From Thiotrichaceae bacterium (lineage in GTDB: Bacteria; Pseudomonadota; Gammaproteobacteria; Thiotrichales; Thiotrichaceae), in the NCBI GenBank assembly GCA_023144895.1, contig JAGLEV010000037.1:1-42755 (forward strand): a stretch of DNA of 42,755 nucleotides, given 5' to 3'. The translations under genes and the position numbers were made by a program. Shown piece by piece: positions 9,237 through 15,955 of the stretch (its first letter is position 1; every line of letters starts with the position of its first letter). The notes under the pieces were generated by a model. It saw only the letters and a list, made by a program, of their open reading frames with translations, did no database searches and was not told the origin of the DNA.

Positions 9237-10565
9237 GTGGCAAATACAAAAACAGCAGGAATGATGGGCAATCTGGCCGAAGTTAAAAGCCGAATTATAT
9301 TCGTACTTCTAGCATTGATTGTATACCGTATAGGTACCTATATTCCTGTTCCGGGTGTGAACCCACAGGCAATGTCTAGCTTCTTTGATGACAATAATGG
9401 CACTATTTTAGGTGTCTTTAATATGTTCTCAGGTGGAGCCTTACAGCGTTTCAGTCTTTTTGCATTAGGTATAATGCCTTATATATCAGCTTCTATCATT
9501 GTACAGTTGATGACTAAAGTTGTTCCTTATTTTGAACAGCTCAGTAAAGAAGGTGAAACAGGTAAACGTAAGATCACCCAATATACACGCTATGGTACGG
9601 TTGGATTAGCGCTCTTCCAGAGTATTGGAATTGCCTCTGCTTTAGGTAGTCAAGGTATTGCGATTGATCCTGGTTTTAGCTTTATTATCACAACAGTTGT
9701 TACTTTGGTAACAGGAACATTGTTCCTTATGTGGTTGGGTGAGCAAATTTCTGAACGTGGTATTGGTAATGGTATCTCGTTAATTATATTTGCTGGTATT
9801 GTTGCAGGCTTACCTAGTGCAATCGGTAGTACTTTAGAATTAGCAAACAAAGGTGAGATTTCACCCGGTGTTGTATTACTTATTGTCGTACTAGCCGTTG
9901 CAGTGACAGCCTTTGTAGTATTTGTAGAGCGTTCACAAAGACGTATTACAATTAACTATGCGAGTCGTCAACAAGGTCGGAAGATGATGCAAGGTCAATC
10001 AAGCTTTCTACCTTTAAAACTTAATATGGCAGGTGTAATTCCTCCTATATTTGCATCAAGTATTATCCTTTTCCCTGCAACATTAGGTAAATGGGCGAGT
10101 GGTGATGGTACAGGTGCATTATCTCAGTTTGTAAGTATGTTACAGCCAGGACAGCCAATGTATGTGTTGTTCTATGCTCTGGCTATTATCTTCTTTACAT
10201 TCTTCTACACGGCGTTGGTATTCAACTCTCGTGAGACAGCAGATAATCTTAAAAAATCAGGTGCGTTTATTCCAGGGATACGTCCAGGAAAGCAAACAAC
10301 GGCTTATATTGATACGGTAATGACACGCTTAACAGCCGTCGGTGCTATTTATATTACGCTAGTGTGTTTATTACCTGAGTTTTTAATACTCGGCTGGAAT
10401 GTACAGTTTTACTTTGGTGGCACGTCGCTACTAATTATTGTTGTTGTGGTAATGGACTTTCTTGCACAGTTGCAAGCACATACTATGTCACACCAGTATG
10501 AAGGCCTGATGAAAAAGGCAAACTTTAAATCAAGCAAACCTGGAAAATCAGGCAAGCGTAAATAA
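9237..10565 (+). CDS. secY: Protein translocase channel subunit SecY
   Basis: The 442-residue protein has ten predicted membrane segments, the size and layout of the SecYEG channel. Visible signatures are [16 protein letters not shown] (after segment 1), the plug and gate region [36 protein letters not shown], and [10 protein letters not shown]. The GTG at 9237 has AGGA only two bases upstream. The ATG at 9261 is an alternative and leaves the conserved [19 protein letters not shown] intact. SecY moves proteins across or into the inner membrane, driven by SecA or the ribosome. Confidence 0.96.
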   Translation: MANTKTAGMMGNLAEVKSRIIFVLLALIVYRIGTYIPVPGVNPQAMSSFFDDNNGTILGVFNMFSGGALQRFSLFALGIMPYISASIIVQLMTKVVPYFEQLSKEGETGKRKITQYTRYGTVGLALFQSIGIASALGSQGIAIDPGFSFIITTVVTLVTGTLFLMWLGEQISERGIGNGISLIIFAGIVAGLPSAIGSTLELANKGEISPGVVLLIVVLAVAVTAFVVFVERSQRRITINYASRQQGRKMMQGQSSFLPLKLNMAGVIPPIFASSIILFPATLGKWASGDGTGALSQFVSMLQPGQPMYVLFYALAIIFFTFFYTALVFNSRETADNLKKSGAFIPGIRPGKQTTAYIDTVMTRLTAVGAIYITLVCLLPEFLILGWNVQFYFGGTSLLIIVVVVMDFLAQLQAHTMSHQYEGLMKKANFKSSKPGKSGKRK

Positions 10566-10580
10566 CTTAAGGTGAATAGC

Positions 10581-10694
10581 ATGAAAGTACGTGCTTCTGT
10601 AAAAAAAATCTGTCGTAACTGTCGCGTAATTAAGCGTCGTGGTGTTGTTCGTGTGATTTGCACTGAACCTCGCCATAAGCAACGCCAAGGTTAA
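10581..10694 (+). CDS. rpmJ: 50S ribosomal protein L36 (zinc-binding type)
   Basis: A 37-codon frame reads [20 protein letters not shown] and then [17 protein letters not shown]. It is the normal length for L36 and keeps the Cys-x2-Cys and Cys-x4-His zinc ligands (C11, C14, C27, H32). It is 15 nt downstream of secY and has a GGTG ribosome-binding site. This position between secY and rpsM is standard in gammaproteobacteria. Confidence 0.97.
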   Translation: MKVRASVKKICRNCRVIKRRGVVRVICTEPRHKQRQG

Positions 10695-10725
10695 AGCTAT
10701 TTTGTTAAATAGTGACACAAATATA

Positions 10726-10754
10726 TTGACTAATTTTATTAAGTCGGGTATCTT
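10726..10754 (+). promoter_or_regulatory. Candidate alpha-operon promoter before rpsM
   Basis: TTGACT (10726-10731) is followed after 17 nt by TATCTT (10749-10754), with rpsM starting 31 nt later. The -35 is one base from consensus and the -10 is weaker. The leader also contains a small GGG/CCC hairpin (about 10746-10760). In E. coli this leader is the target of S4 repression; I could not draw the pseudoknot with confidence. Confidence 0.4.
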
Positions 10755-10784
10755 CGCCCGTCTTGTATATTCTGGAGAGCTGTA

Positions 10785-11138
10785 ATGGCACGTATTGCGG
10801 GAATCAATATTCCGTTAAACAAACATACAGTAATTGGGTTAACAGCCATTTATGGTATCGGACTTTCACGATCTAAAAAGATTTGTGAGACAACAGGTGT
10901 AAGCCCTGCAACTAAGATTCGCGACTTATCGGAAGATGAAGTTGAGCGTATTCGTAAAGAAGTCAATGGCTTCATGGTTGAAGGTGACTTGCGTCGTGAA
11001 GTCTCCATGAGTATCAAACGTTTAATGGACCTCGGTTGTTATCGTGGTATACGCCACCGTCGTGGATTACCACTACGTGGACAACACACTAAAAATAACT
11101 CAAGAACTCGTAAGGGTCCTCGTAAACCTATCCGTTAA
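10785..11138 (+). CDS. rpsM: 30S ribosomal protein S13
   Basis: The 117-residue S13 protein begins [20 protein letters not shown]. It contains the helix-hairpin-helix-like [13 protein letters not shown] and the basic tail [20 protein letters not shown], which contacts P-site tRNA. A GGAGAG ribosome-binding site precedes the ATG. It is the first gene of the alpha cluster (rpsM-rpsK-rpsD-rpoA-rplQ). Confidence 0.98.
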   Translation: MARIAGINIPLNKHTVIGLTAIYGIGLSRSKKICETTGVSPATKIRDLSEDEVERIRKEVNGFMVEGDLRREVSMSIKRLMDLGCYRGIRHRRGLPLRGQHTKNNSRTRKGPRKPIR

Positions 11139-11152
11139 TACAGGATTTTATA

Positions 11153-11545
11153 ATGGCAAAGCAGTCAGCAGCAAAACCACGTAGAAAGGCCAAAAAGTCT
11201 GTAGCAGACGGTATAGCACACGTGCATGCAACATTTAATAACACGATTGTTACAATCACTGATCGCCAAGGCAATGCACTAGCATGGGCTACAGCAGGTG
11301 GTTCTGGCTTTCGTGGATCACGTAAGAGTACACCTTTCGCGGCACAGGTTGCTGCAGAAAAGGCTGGTAAAGTAGCAAAAGAGTTTGGTATGAAAAACCT
11401 TGACGTTATGATCAAAGGTCCTGGACCTGGTCGTGAGTCAGCGGTTCGTTCACTAAACAACGTTGGCTTTAAAATTGGTAACATTATTGATGTTACTCCG
11501 ATACCACATAATGGTTGTCGTCCCCCTAAGAAACGCCGCGTGTAG
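11153..11545 (+). CDS. rpsK: 30S ribosomal protein S11
   Basis: The 130-residue S11 protein has the core [20 protein letters not shown] and the signature [13 protein letters not shown] near residues 86-98. It ends in the very conserved [14 protein letters not shown]11 lies on the 30S platform near the Shine-Dalgarno helix. It starts 14 nt after rpsM. Confidence 0.98.
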   Translation: MAKQSAAKPRRKAKKSVADGIAHVHATFNNTIVTITDRQGNALAWATAGGSGFRGSRKSTPFAAQVAAEKAGKVAKEFGMKNLDVMIKGPGPGRESAVRSLNNVGFKIGNIIDVTPIPHNGCRPPKKRRV

Positions 11546-11564
11546 CTGCTTCGGAGAAATAATA

Positions 11565-12185
11565 ATGGCAAGATATACTGGACCCACTTGTAAACTAATG
11601 CGCCGTGAAGGCACTGATCTTTATCTTAAAGGTCGTGGAACTTCGCTCGAAAACAAGTGTAAAATGGATAAAATACCTGGTGTTCATGGCGAGCGCCGCT
11701 CACGTCCTACCGATTATGCTCTTCAGCTTCGTGAGAAGCAGAAAGTTAAGCGTATGTACGGAATCCTTGAAAAGCAATTCAGAAACTACTTCAAGCGTGC
11801 AGCACGTCAAAAAGGTTCTACAGGTGAAAACCTACTTACCCTTATCGAATGCCGCCTAGATAACGTTGTTTATCGTATGGGATTCGGTGCAACACGTGCA
11901 GAGTGTCGACAACTCACAAGCCATAAATCTGTTTTGGTTAATGGTCAGTCTGTTAATATTCCATCATACCAAGTACAAGCTGGTGATGTAATAAGCATTC
12001 GTGAAAAATCAAAAAAGCAAGTTCGTATCGTAGATGCGATGGCTATTATGGTACAGATGGGCTTCCCTGAGTGGGTTGAAGTTGACGATAAAAAACTGGA
12101 AGGCGTATTCAAAAGTGCTCCTGAAAGAAGTGAACTACCTGCAGAAATCAATGAGTCATTGATTGTTGAGCTGTACTCTAAGTAA
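11565..12185 (+). CDS. rpsD: 30S ribosomal protein S4
   Basis: I place the start at the ATG at 11565 ([20 protein letters not shown]), which has GGAG upstream. The open frame extends earlier but only into rpsK. The product is 206 residues, the usual length. The S4 RNA-binding domain is seen as [20 protein letters not shown] followed by [19 protein letters not shown]4 nucleates 30S assembly and in E. coli represses the alpha operon. Confidence 0.98.
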   Translation: MARYTGPTCKLMRREGTDLYLKGRGTSLENKCKMDKIPGVHGERRSRPTDYALQLREKQKVKRMYGILEKQFRNYFKRAARQKGSTGENLLTLIECRLDNVVYRMGFGATRAECRQLTSHKSVLVNGQSVNIPSYQVQAGDVISIREKSKKQVRIVDAMAIMVQMGFPEWVEVDDKKLEGVFKSAPERSELPAEINESLIVELYSK

Positions 12186-12217
12186 TAACGCGGGATATAA
12201 CTAGGATTTACTCTGTT

Positions 12218-13204
12218 ATGACTAATATTTCAGATCTACTGAAGCCTAATAAAATCGATATAAAAGATTTAGGTGCAAATACTTCTAGAATTACTCTAGA
12301 GCCACTAGAACGTGGTTTTGGACATACACTAGGAAATGCGTTTCGCCGTATTCTTTTGTCTTCATTGCCAGGCACTTCAGTAACAGAAGTTCAGATCGAA
12401 GGCGTCAAGCATGAGTATGAATCAATTGATGGCGTACAAGAAGATGTTTTAGATATTATGCTCAACCTTAAAGAGCTGTCTATTCGTCTTAATGCAAAAG
12501 ACCAAACAGAGCTAACTTTAAGTAAGCAAGGTCCTGGTGTTGTTACTGCTGGTGATATACAGCTAGATCATGATGCTGAGGTTATTGATCCTAATCAGGT
12601 GATTGCACACTTAACGACTGATACTACGTTGAACATGACGATGACGGTTACTACAGGTAAAGGTTATCAGCCAATCACTGCGAGACGTGGTGCGGATGCT
12701 GCTGATTTACCCGTAGGTACTTTGATTATTGATGCAAGTTTTAGTCCATTACGCCGTGTAATCTACACTGTTGATACAGCACGTTCTGGTGAGCGTTCTG
12801 ATATGGATAAGCTTATCCTTGAGTTAGAAACAGATGGTTCAGTTGATCCAGAAGAGGCAATTGCACTTTCTGCACAGATTCTACAAGATCAATTAGCAGT
12901 GTTCTTTAATCTTACCATTGAATTACCTGTTATTGAAGAAGAGCCAACGACAGAAATTGATCCTGAGTTACTTCGTCCTGTTGATGATCTTGAGTTAACC
13001 GTACGTTCTGCAAATTGCTTGAAAGCAGAGCAAGTTAACTATATTGGTGATCTTGTACAGAAGACTGAAACTGAGCTACTTAAAACTCCTAATCTTGGTA
13101 AAAAATCACTGACTGAGATTAAAGATATTTTGGGTACTCGTGGCTTCACATTAGGTACTAAGCTTGAGAACTGGCCTCCTGTTGTACTGGAAGATGCAAG
13201 CTAA
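12218..13204 (+). CDS. rpoA: RNA polymerase alpha subunit
   Basis: The 328-residue protein has the normal size. The N-terminal dimerisation domain shows [20 protein letters not shown] at about residues 31-50. The linker near residue 240 is acidic ([14 protein letters not shown]). The C-terminal domain has [20 protein letters not shown], containing the arginine that contacts UP elements, and the helix-hairpin-helix [16 protein letters not shown]. Alpha assembles the core enzyme and is the contact for many activators. Confidence 0.99.
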   Translation: MTNISDLLKPNKIDIKDLGANTSRITLEPLERGFGHTLGNAFRRILLSSLPGTSVTEVQIEGVKHEYESIDGVQEDVLDIMLNLKELSIRLNAKDQTELTLSKQGPGVVTAGDIQLDHDAEVIDPNQVIAHLTTDTTLNMTMTVTTGKGYQPITARRGADAADLPVGTLIIDASFSPLRRVIYTVDTARSGERSDMDKLILELETDGSVDPEEAIALSAQILQDQLAVFFNLTIELPVIEEEPTTEIDPELLRPVDDLELTVRSANCLKAEQVNYIGDLVQKTETELLKTPNLGKKSLTEIKDILGTRGFTLGTKLENWPPVVLEDAS

Positions 13205-13265
13205 ATAAAAACAATTCGCTATTGATTGATAAATCAATAACTCGATTTAAGATAGGTTAAAGATA

Positions 13266-13631
13266 ATGCGACACCGTAAAATAGGCAGACAACTTAGTAG
13301 AAATAGTAGTCATCGTAAAGCAACCTTACAAAGCTTGACTGTTGCTATTCTTCGCTATGAAGCGATTAAAACTACTGTAGCAAAGGCAAAAGAACTCCGT
13401 CGTGTAGCTGAGCCTCTTATTACTCGTGCAAAAATAGATAGCGTACATAACCGTCGTATCGTTTTTGCTCGCACAAGAGACGAAGAAGTAACAGCAAAGT
13501 TATTTACAGAACTTGGTCCTCGTTATGCTACTCGCCCTGGTGGTTATTTGCGTATTATTAAATGTGGCTATCGTGCGGGTGATAATGCACCAATGGCATA
13601 TGTTGAATTAGTTGATCGGCCTGAAGATTAA
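13266..13631 (+). CDS. rplQ: 50S ribosomal protein L17
   Basis: The 121-residue L17 protein begins [19 protein letters not shown]. It ends with the typical [20 protein letters not shown] region and a short acidic tail. It is the last gene of the alpha cluster and is followed 19 nt later by a strong terminator. Confidence 0.98.
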   Translation: MRHRKIGRQLSRNSSHRKATLQSLTVAILRYEAIKTTVAKAKELRRVAEPLITRAKIDSVHNRRIVFARTRDEEVTAKLFTELGPRYATRPGGYLRIIKCGYRAGDNAPMAYVELVDRPED

Positions 13632-13650
13632 TTTTTTCAGAAAGCACAAT

Positions 13651-13690
13651 AAAAAAAGCCACTATTGAAACAATAGTGGCTTTTTTTTGT
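13651..13690. terminator. Bidirectional intrinsic terminator after rplQ
   Basis: A perfect 17-bp inverted repeat (13651-13667 with 13671-13687, AAA loop) has a GC-containing core (gccactattg/caatagtggc). It is flanked by A and T runs, so it works in both directions. It ends the ribosomal block on the + strand and the HNH gene on the - strand. Confidence 0.95.
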
Positions 13691-13723
13691 TTACAATATA
13701 TGAAAAATTAAAGACCTAATCAT

Positions 13724-14290
13724 TTATAACAGCTGACTATTTTTAGGAAATCGCATCTTTAAAAAACGTTGTTGATCACCAATAATACGGTGACTATTTT
13801 TCAAATAAAGATATTCAGCCCAATTAGGTGCAAAGGGCACAGCTAAAAGGAAATGACCCCATTCTTCAGGGGTGCGATTGGCTTTTTTACTATTACAGTC
13901 TTTACATGCAGTCGCACTATTTGTCCATGACTCATCACCTAATCGAGATTTTGGAATAATATGATCCCGTGTTAAATAACGTGATGAAAAAATTTCACCA
14001 CAATATAAACACATATTAGCATCTCGTTTAAAAAGACCTTTATTCGTTACTACTGGGCTATAATTTTTTGCCAAGCGATTGCCAGCAACCTTTTCTTTGG
14101 TTAATATAATCGAACTAATAGTGACTTCAGAGTGTTGACCTGATAAGCGATTATAGCCACCATGAAAAGTAAATTCTTCATCGCCTAAATTAGCAATAAT
14201 ACGATCAGCTGCTTCCATACTAATGGCACTTCGGTAAGTAATCCAACTACTGGGATTGCCTGCGATATCAAGTTGTAATATAGGAATCAT
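13724..14290 (-). CDS. HNH endonuclease family protein
   Basis: The 188-residue protein has a clear HNH nuclease fold. There is a zinc-binding CLYC at residues 94-97, the catalytic RDH at 108-110 (LTRDHIIPKSRLGDESW), an Asn near 124, and CKDCN at 129-133. The N-terminal half (residues 1-85) is not recognisable. Such stand-alone HNH proteins occur in many gammaproteobacterial chromosomes as well as in phages, so the domain alone does not show mobility. It converges on rplQ at a shared terminator and forms the left edge of the accessory island. Confidence 0.9.
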   Translation of the reverse strand: MIPILQLDIAGNPSSWITYRSAISMEAADRIIANLGDEEFTFHGGYNRLSGQHSEVTISSIILTKEKVAGNRLAKNYSPVVTNKGLFKRDANMCLYCGEIFSSRYLTRDHIIPKSRLGDESWTNSATACKDCNSKKANRTPEEWGHFLLAVPFAPNWAEYLYLKNSHRIIGDQQRFLKMRFPKNSQLL

Positions 14291-14485
14291 GGGTTTACCT
14301 CAAGCATAACTATAGAATAAATAATAAATAACTTAGTAGAACCAATACCTTCAAAAAAATGAAAACATCTTATTTTTGAGGAATTTACATACTTATAAAT
14401 CATTGATTTATGTGAATCAAGCAATGTTATTTTTGGCTCAAATAAAAATTATCAAAAATATTAAGCACTATTTATTATATATTCT

Positions 14486-14511
14486 TAAAAAATCGATTTA
14501 ATATAATCGAT
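14486..14511 (-). terminator. Terminator at the end of the tRNA array transcript
   Basis: On the - strand a 7-bp hairpin (14505-14511 with 14492-14498, 6-nt loop) is followed by six T (14487-14492 on the complement). The stem is AT-rich, so efficiency may be modest. The stretch 14291-14485 between it and the HNH gene is AT-rich DNA in which I see no gene or RNA. Confidence 0.55.
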
Positions 14512-14662
14512 AAAACTATTAGAATCACGTGTTTGGAGTTTAGTTAAATGAAATTGGTTCCCTCTAAAGTTCTATACGGTTATTAGAAGGGGATAGACTT
14601 ATCAAGTCGATAGGTGAAGCTCATCCTATTGGTAGGGTCGCTTCACTCTGTCAATCAATAGA
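14512..14662 (-). ncRNA. Structured 3' tail of the tRNA array, possible decayed tRNA
   Basis: On the - strand, gtgaagc pairs perfectly with gcttcac (14640-14646 with 14614-14620), enclosing a CCTA/TAGG mini-hairpin. Downstream, a stem with loop TTGATAA resembles a tRNA-Ile(GAT) anticodon arm. A TTCTA/TAGAA stem then leads to GGGAACCA near 14556. I cannot close a full cloverleaf, so this is either a degraded tRNA or a specific 3' structure of the array transcript. Confidence 0.4.
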
Positions 14663-14739
14663 TGGTGTGCCAGATAGGATTCGAACCTATTGCCCTCAGA
14701 TTAGAAGTCTGATGCTCTATCCTAATGAGCTACAAGCAC
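14663..14739 (-). tRNA. tRNA-Arg(TCT)
   Basis: A complete cloverleaf with an encoded CCA (14663-14665). The acceptor stem GTGCTTG/CTGGCAC has one T-T mismatch, and the discriminator is A. The D-loop keeps GG. The anticodon stem is TCAGA/TCTGA with loop CTTCTAA (anticodon at 14703-14705). The T-loop is the canonical TTCGAAT. It would read AGA/AGG. It is the last tRNA of the array and one of four with a normal T-loop. Confidence 0.9.
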
Positions 14740-14744
14740 AAAAA

Positions 14745-14820
14745 TGGTGGGTCTGGTCAGGTATGATCTGACAATCTTCGAATTATGAACTCGCTGCTTT
14801 ACCCGTTAAGCTACAGACCC
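14745..14820 (-). tRNA. tRNA-Met/Ile2(CAT), first copy, non-canonical T-loop
   Basis: The acceptor GGGTCTG/CAGACCC is perfect, with discriminator A and encoded CCA. The D-stem GCTT/AAGC encloses a GG-containing loop. The anticodon loop is TTCATAA (anticodon 14785-14787); its stem has one mismatch and one wobble. The T-stem GTCAG/CTGAC is perfect, but the loop is ATCATAC, with A54 and T58 in place of T54 and A58. The CAT anticodon could be elongator Met or, if modified by TilS, Ile reading AUA. Confidence 0.8.
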
Positions 14821-14829
14821 ATATAAAAA

Positions 14830-14904
14830 TGGTTACCGCGTCTGGCTACGATCCAGAACTGATGGAGTCAAAGTCCATAGTGCTACCTGTTACACTACAC
14901 GGCA
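14830..14904 (-). tRNA. tRNA-Gln(TTG), non-canonical T-loop
   Basis: The acceptor TGCCGTG/CGCGGTA pairs over seven positions with two wobbles, discriminator A and encoded CCA. The anticodon stem ATGGA/TCCAT is perfect, with loop CTTTGAC (anticodon 14869-14871). The D-loop keeps GG. The T-stem TCTGG/CCAGA is perfect but the loop is ATCGTAG, again A54 with T58. It would read CAA and, by wobble, CAG. Confidence 0.82.
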
Positions 14905-14905
14905 T

Positions 14906-14992
14906 TGGCGGAAGAGAGGGGATTCGAACCCCTGAATCCTTTACAGGATCACTGATTAGCAATCAGTTGCATTACCACTTTGCTACACTTCC
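14906..14992 (-). tRNA. tRNA-Ser(GCT)
   Basis: A class II tRNA of 87 nt with a long variable arm (ATCCT/AGGAT stem). The acceptor GGAAGTG/CTCTTCC has one T-T mismatch, and the discriminator is G, as expected for Ser. The anticodon stem ACTGA/TCAGT carries loop TTGCTAA (anticodon 14958-14960). The T-loop is canonical TTCGAAT with a perfect AGGGG/CCCCT stem. It would read AGC/AGU. Confidence 0.93.
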
Positions 14993-15045
14993 AAATAATA
15001 ATCAGAACAGCAGGTCTCGAATCGACGACTTTCTGACTTCGATAA
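14993..15045 (-). other. Spacer with tRNA T-arm-like remnant
   Basis: This 53-nt spacer is much longer than the 1-13 nt gaps typical of most neighbours. On the - strand it holds a TCAGAA/TTCTGA stem enclosing GTC-GATTCGA-GAC, which resembles a degraded T-arm. No acceptor or anticodon arm can be built. A remnant of a lost tRNA is likely, but processing structure is an alternative. Confidence 0.35.
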
Positions 15046-15120
15046 TGGTGCAAATGGCGAGTTTTGATCTCGCTACCTCCGCCTTGATAGGGCGGTGCTT
15101 CCAATTGAAGCTACATCTGC
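15046..15120 (-). tRNA. tRNA-Asp with A34 anticodon (ATC), non-canonical T-loop
   Basis: The acceptor GCAGATG/CATTTGC pairs at all seven positions with one wobble, discriminator A, encoded CCA. The anticodon stem CCGCC/GGCGG is perfect and the loop is CTATCAA, so the anticodon (15086-15088) is ATC. Bacterial tRNA-Asp normally has GTC with queuosine at 34; A34 is otherwise almost confined to Arg(ACG). The D-loop is short (CAATTGG), with C at position 14. The T-stem GCGAG/CTCGC is perfect but the loop is ATCAAAA (A54). Confidence 0.78.
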
Positions 15121-15121
15121 T

Positions 15122-15195
15122 TGGATGGGGGATCAGGAATTGAACCTGAATAGCTAGAATATGAGTCTAGAGTTCTACCGTTAAACTATCCCGCA
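15122..15195 (-). tRNA. tRNA-Met/Ile2(CAT), second copy
   Basis: The acceptor TGCGGGA/TCCCCCA has one C-C mismatch and an unusual T discriminator before the encoded CCA. The D-loop keeps GG. The anticodon stem CTAGA/TCTAG is perfect with loop CTCATAT (anticodon 15161-15163). The T-arm is canonical (TCAGG-TTCAATT-CCTGA). It differs widely from the first CAT tRNA, so it is not a recent copy. One of the pair may be the AUA-reading Ile2 tRNA. Confidence 0.82.
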
Positions 15196-15204
15196 TTAAA
15201 ATAT

Positions 15205-15265
15205 TTCTCTCAAAAGGATTCCAACCAGTTTCATACCAGCCTTATCCTATTTGACCATGAGAGAA
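15205..15265 (-). pseudogene. Truncated tRNA-like element lacking a T-arm
   Basis: A 61-nt unit closes with a perfect TTCTCTC/GAGAGAA stem. It follows with a D-arm-like stretch (GGTCAAATAGGATAAGGC), a CTGG/CTGG hairpin containing TATGAAA, and a T-loop-like TTGGAAT with only two flanking pairs. No CCA follows. Seven perfect acceptor pairs argue against random sequence, yet the arms do not form a cloverleaf. It is a degraded tRNA or a minimal tRNA mimic. Confidence 0.45.
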
Positions 15266-15275
15266 TGGGTTAAAA

Positions 15276-15351
15276 TGGTACATCCGACCAGGAACGATCT
15301 GGCATTGATAGCGTGAAAGGCTACAGTCCTAACCAATTAGACGACGGATGT
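15276..15351 (-). tRNA. tRNA-Glu(TTC), non-canonical T-loop
   Basis: The acceptor ACATCCG/CGGATGT is perfect, discriminator A, encoded CCA. The D-arm GTCT/GGAC has a GG-containing loop. The anticodon stem GTAGC/GCTAT carries loop CTTTCAC (anticodon 15315-15317). The T-stem GCCAG/CTGGT is paired, with loop ATCGTTC (A54, T58). It would read GAA/GAG. Confidence 0.84.
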
Positions 15352-15359
15352 ATAAAAAA

Positions 15360-15434
15360 TGGTTGCTCTGGTGGGTACTGACCCCACAACCACGCCCTTA
15401 TCAAGAGCGGACTCTACCATTGAGTTACAGAGCA
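15360..15434 (-). tRNA. tRNA-Ile(GAT), G54 T-loop
   Basis: The acceptor TGCTCTG/CAGAGCA is perfect, discriminator A, encoded CCA. The D-stem ACTC/GAGT has a GG-containing loop. The anticodon stem CGCTC/GGGCG carries loop TTGATAA (anticodon 15400-15402). The T-stem GTGGG/CCCAC is perfect, but the loop is GTCAGTA, with G at both 54 and 58. It is the only array member with this loop. Confidence 0.82.
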
Positions 15435-15439
15435 AAATA

Positions 15440-15515
15440 TGGTGCGTCTGCTCGGCTACGATCCGAGATCTGCTAGATTAAAAGTCTAGTGTTCTGCCTG
15501 TTGAACTACAGACGC
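15440..15515 (-). tRNA. tRNA-Lys(TTT), non-canonical T-loop
   Basis: Every stem is perfect: acceptor GCGTCTG/CAGACGC, D GTTC/GAAC, anticodon CTAGA/TCTAG, T CTCGG/CCGAG. The discriminator is A and CCA is encoded. The anticodon loop is CTTTTAA (anticodon 15480-15482). The T-loop is ATCGTAG, identical to that of the Gln tRNA, with A54 and T58. A molecule so well paired is unlikely to be a decaying gene. Confidence 0.86.
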
Positions 15516-15519
15516 AAAT

Positions 15520-15594
15520 TGGCTCCTAGGGTGAGATTCGAACTCACATATCTTTGATTAACAGTCAAATCGCCTACCACTGGCGCACCTAGGA
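15520..15594 (-). tRNA. tRNA-Asn(GTT)
   Basis: The first tRNA of the array after the leader. The acceptor TCCTAGG/CCTAGGA is perfect, discriminator G, encoded CCA. The D-stem CGCC/GGCG, anticodon stem TTTGA/TCAAA with loop CTGTTAA (anticodon 15560-15562) and T-arm GTGAG-TTCGAAT-CTCAC are all canonical. It would read AAC/AAU. Confidence 0.94.
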
Positions 15595-15599
15595 ACAGT

Positions 15600-15949
15600 A
15601 TCCTGCGAGGTATAAACCTCATGCCTTTCATGTCGCCACTACTTAGCTGTTTTTTTGGATTTAGGAGCTACCCTTACCCTTCAAACTTCGTTATCGCCCT
15701 TGCGTATTAGCTCGGACTTGTAACGCACCCATTGTTCTTCGTGATTCAGTTAGTTTTTCATGGCGCACCACTTAGCAAATGTGGGCATTAGTTAATACCA
15801 TGCTGACCTTACTCACTATCACCGAGCGTCCCGATGACTTGAGAACTGGGCTTGCGTAAATAGACCGATGACTCGGTGGGGATATGCAGGATATTCCCCT
15901 TTATCACTGATTATAGTGAATATCATTAAGACGTTACGCAGCCTTGTGA
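15600..15949 (-). ncRNA. Structured untranslated leader of the tRNA array (candidate large ncRNA)
   Basis: About 350 nt without a convincing reading frame lie between the promoter at 15956-15985 and the first tRNA. On the - strand a long-range helix pairs 15934-15943 with 15849-15859 (10 bp, one bulge). It encloses three hairpins: TCACT/AGTGA, GGGGA/TCCCC with a TA extension, and ACCGA/TCGGT. The CACCGAG strand can instead pair with CTCGGTG further on, a possible switch. Near the tRNA a GAGGT-TTAT-ACCTC hairpin (15607-15620) stands alone. A near-repeat (15626-15647 and 15756-15776) shares TTTCATG and ACTTAGC on the + strand. Placement beside tRNAs recalls GOLLD and ROOL RNAs, but I cannot match it to either. 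Confidence 0.6.
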
Positions 15950-15955
15950 TTCCAA

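Noticed and set aside
11128-11571. A 147-codon open frame on the - strand
   Set aside because: It is antisense to rpsK and rpsD, with no independent signal.
14525-14535. TCACGTG-containing site considered as parS for ParB
   Set aside because: Only the inner CACGTG core matches the TGTTTCACGTGAAACA consensus; the flanks differ.
14829-15143. A 104-codon open frame on the + strand
   Set aside because: It runs antisense through four tRNAs and has no ribosome-binding site; the tRNA folds explain the sequence.
14663-15594. CRISPR array
   Set aside because: The spaced repeated words (tgg, gattcgaa) are tRNA CCA ends and T-arms; unit lengths vary and no cas genes are present.
15600-15949. RNase P, tmRNA, SRP or 6S RNA in the array leader
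   Set aside because: None of the hallmark conserved motifs of these RNAs could be found.
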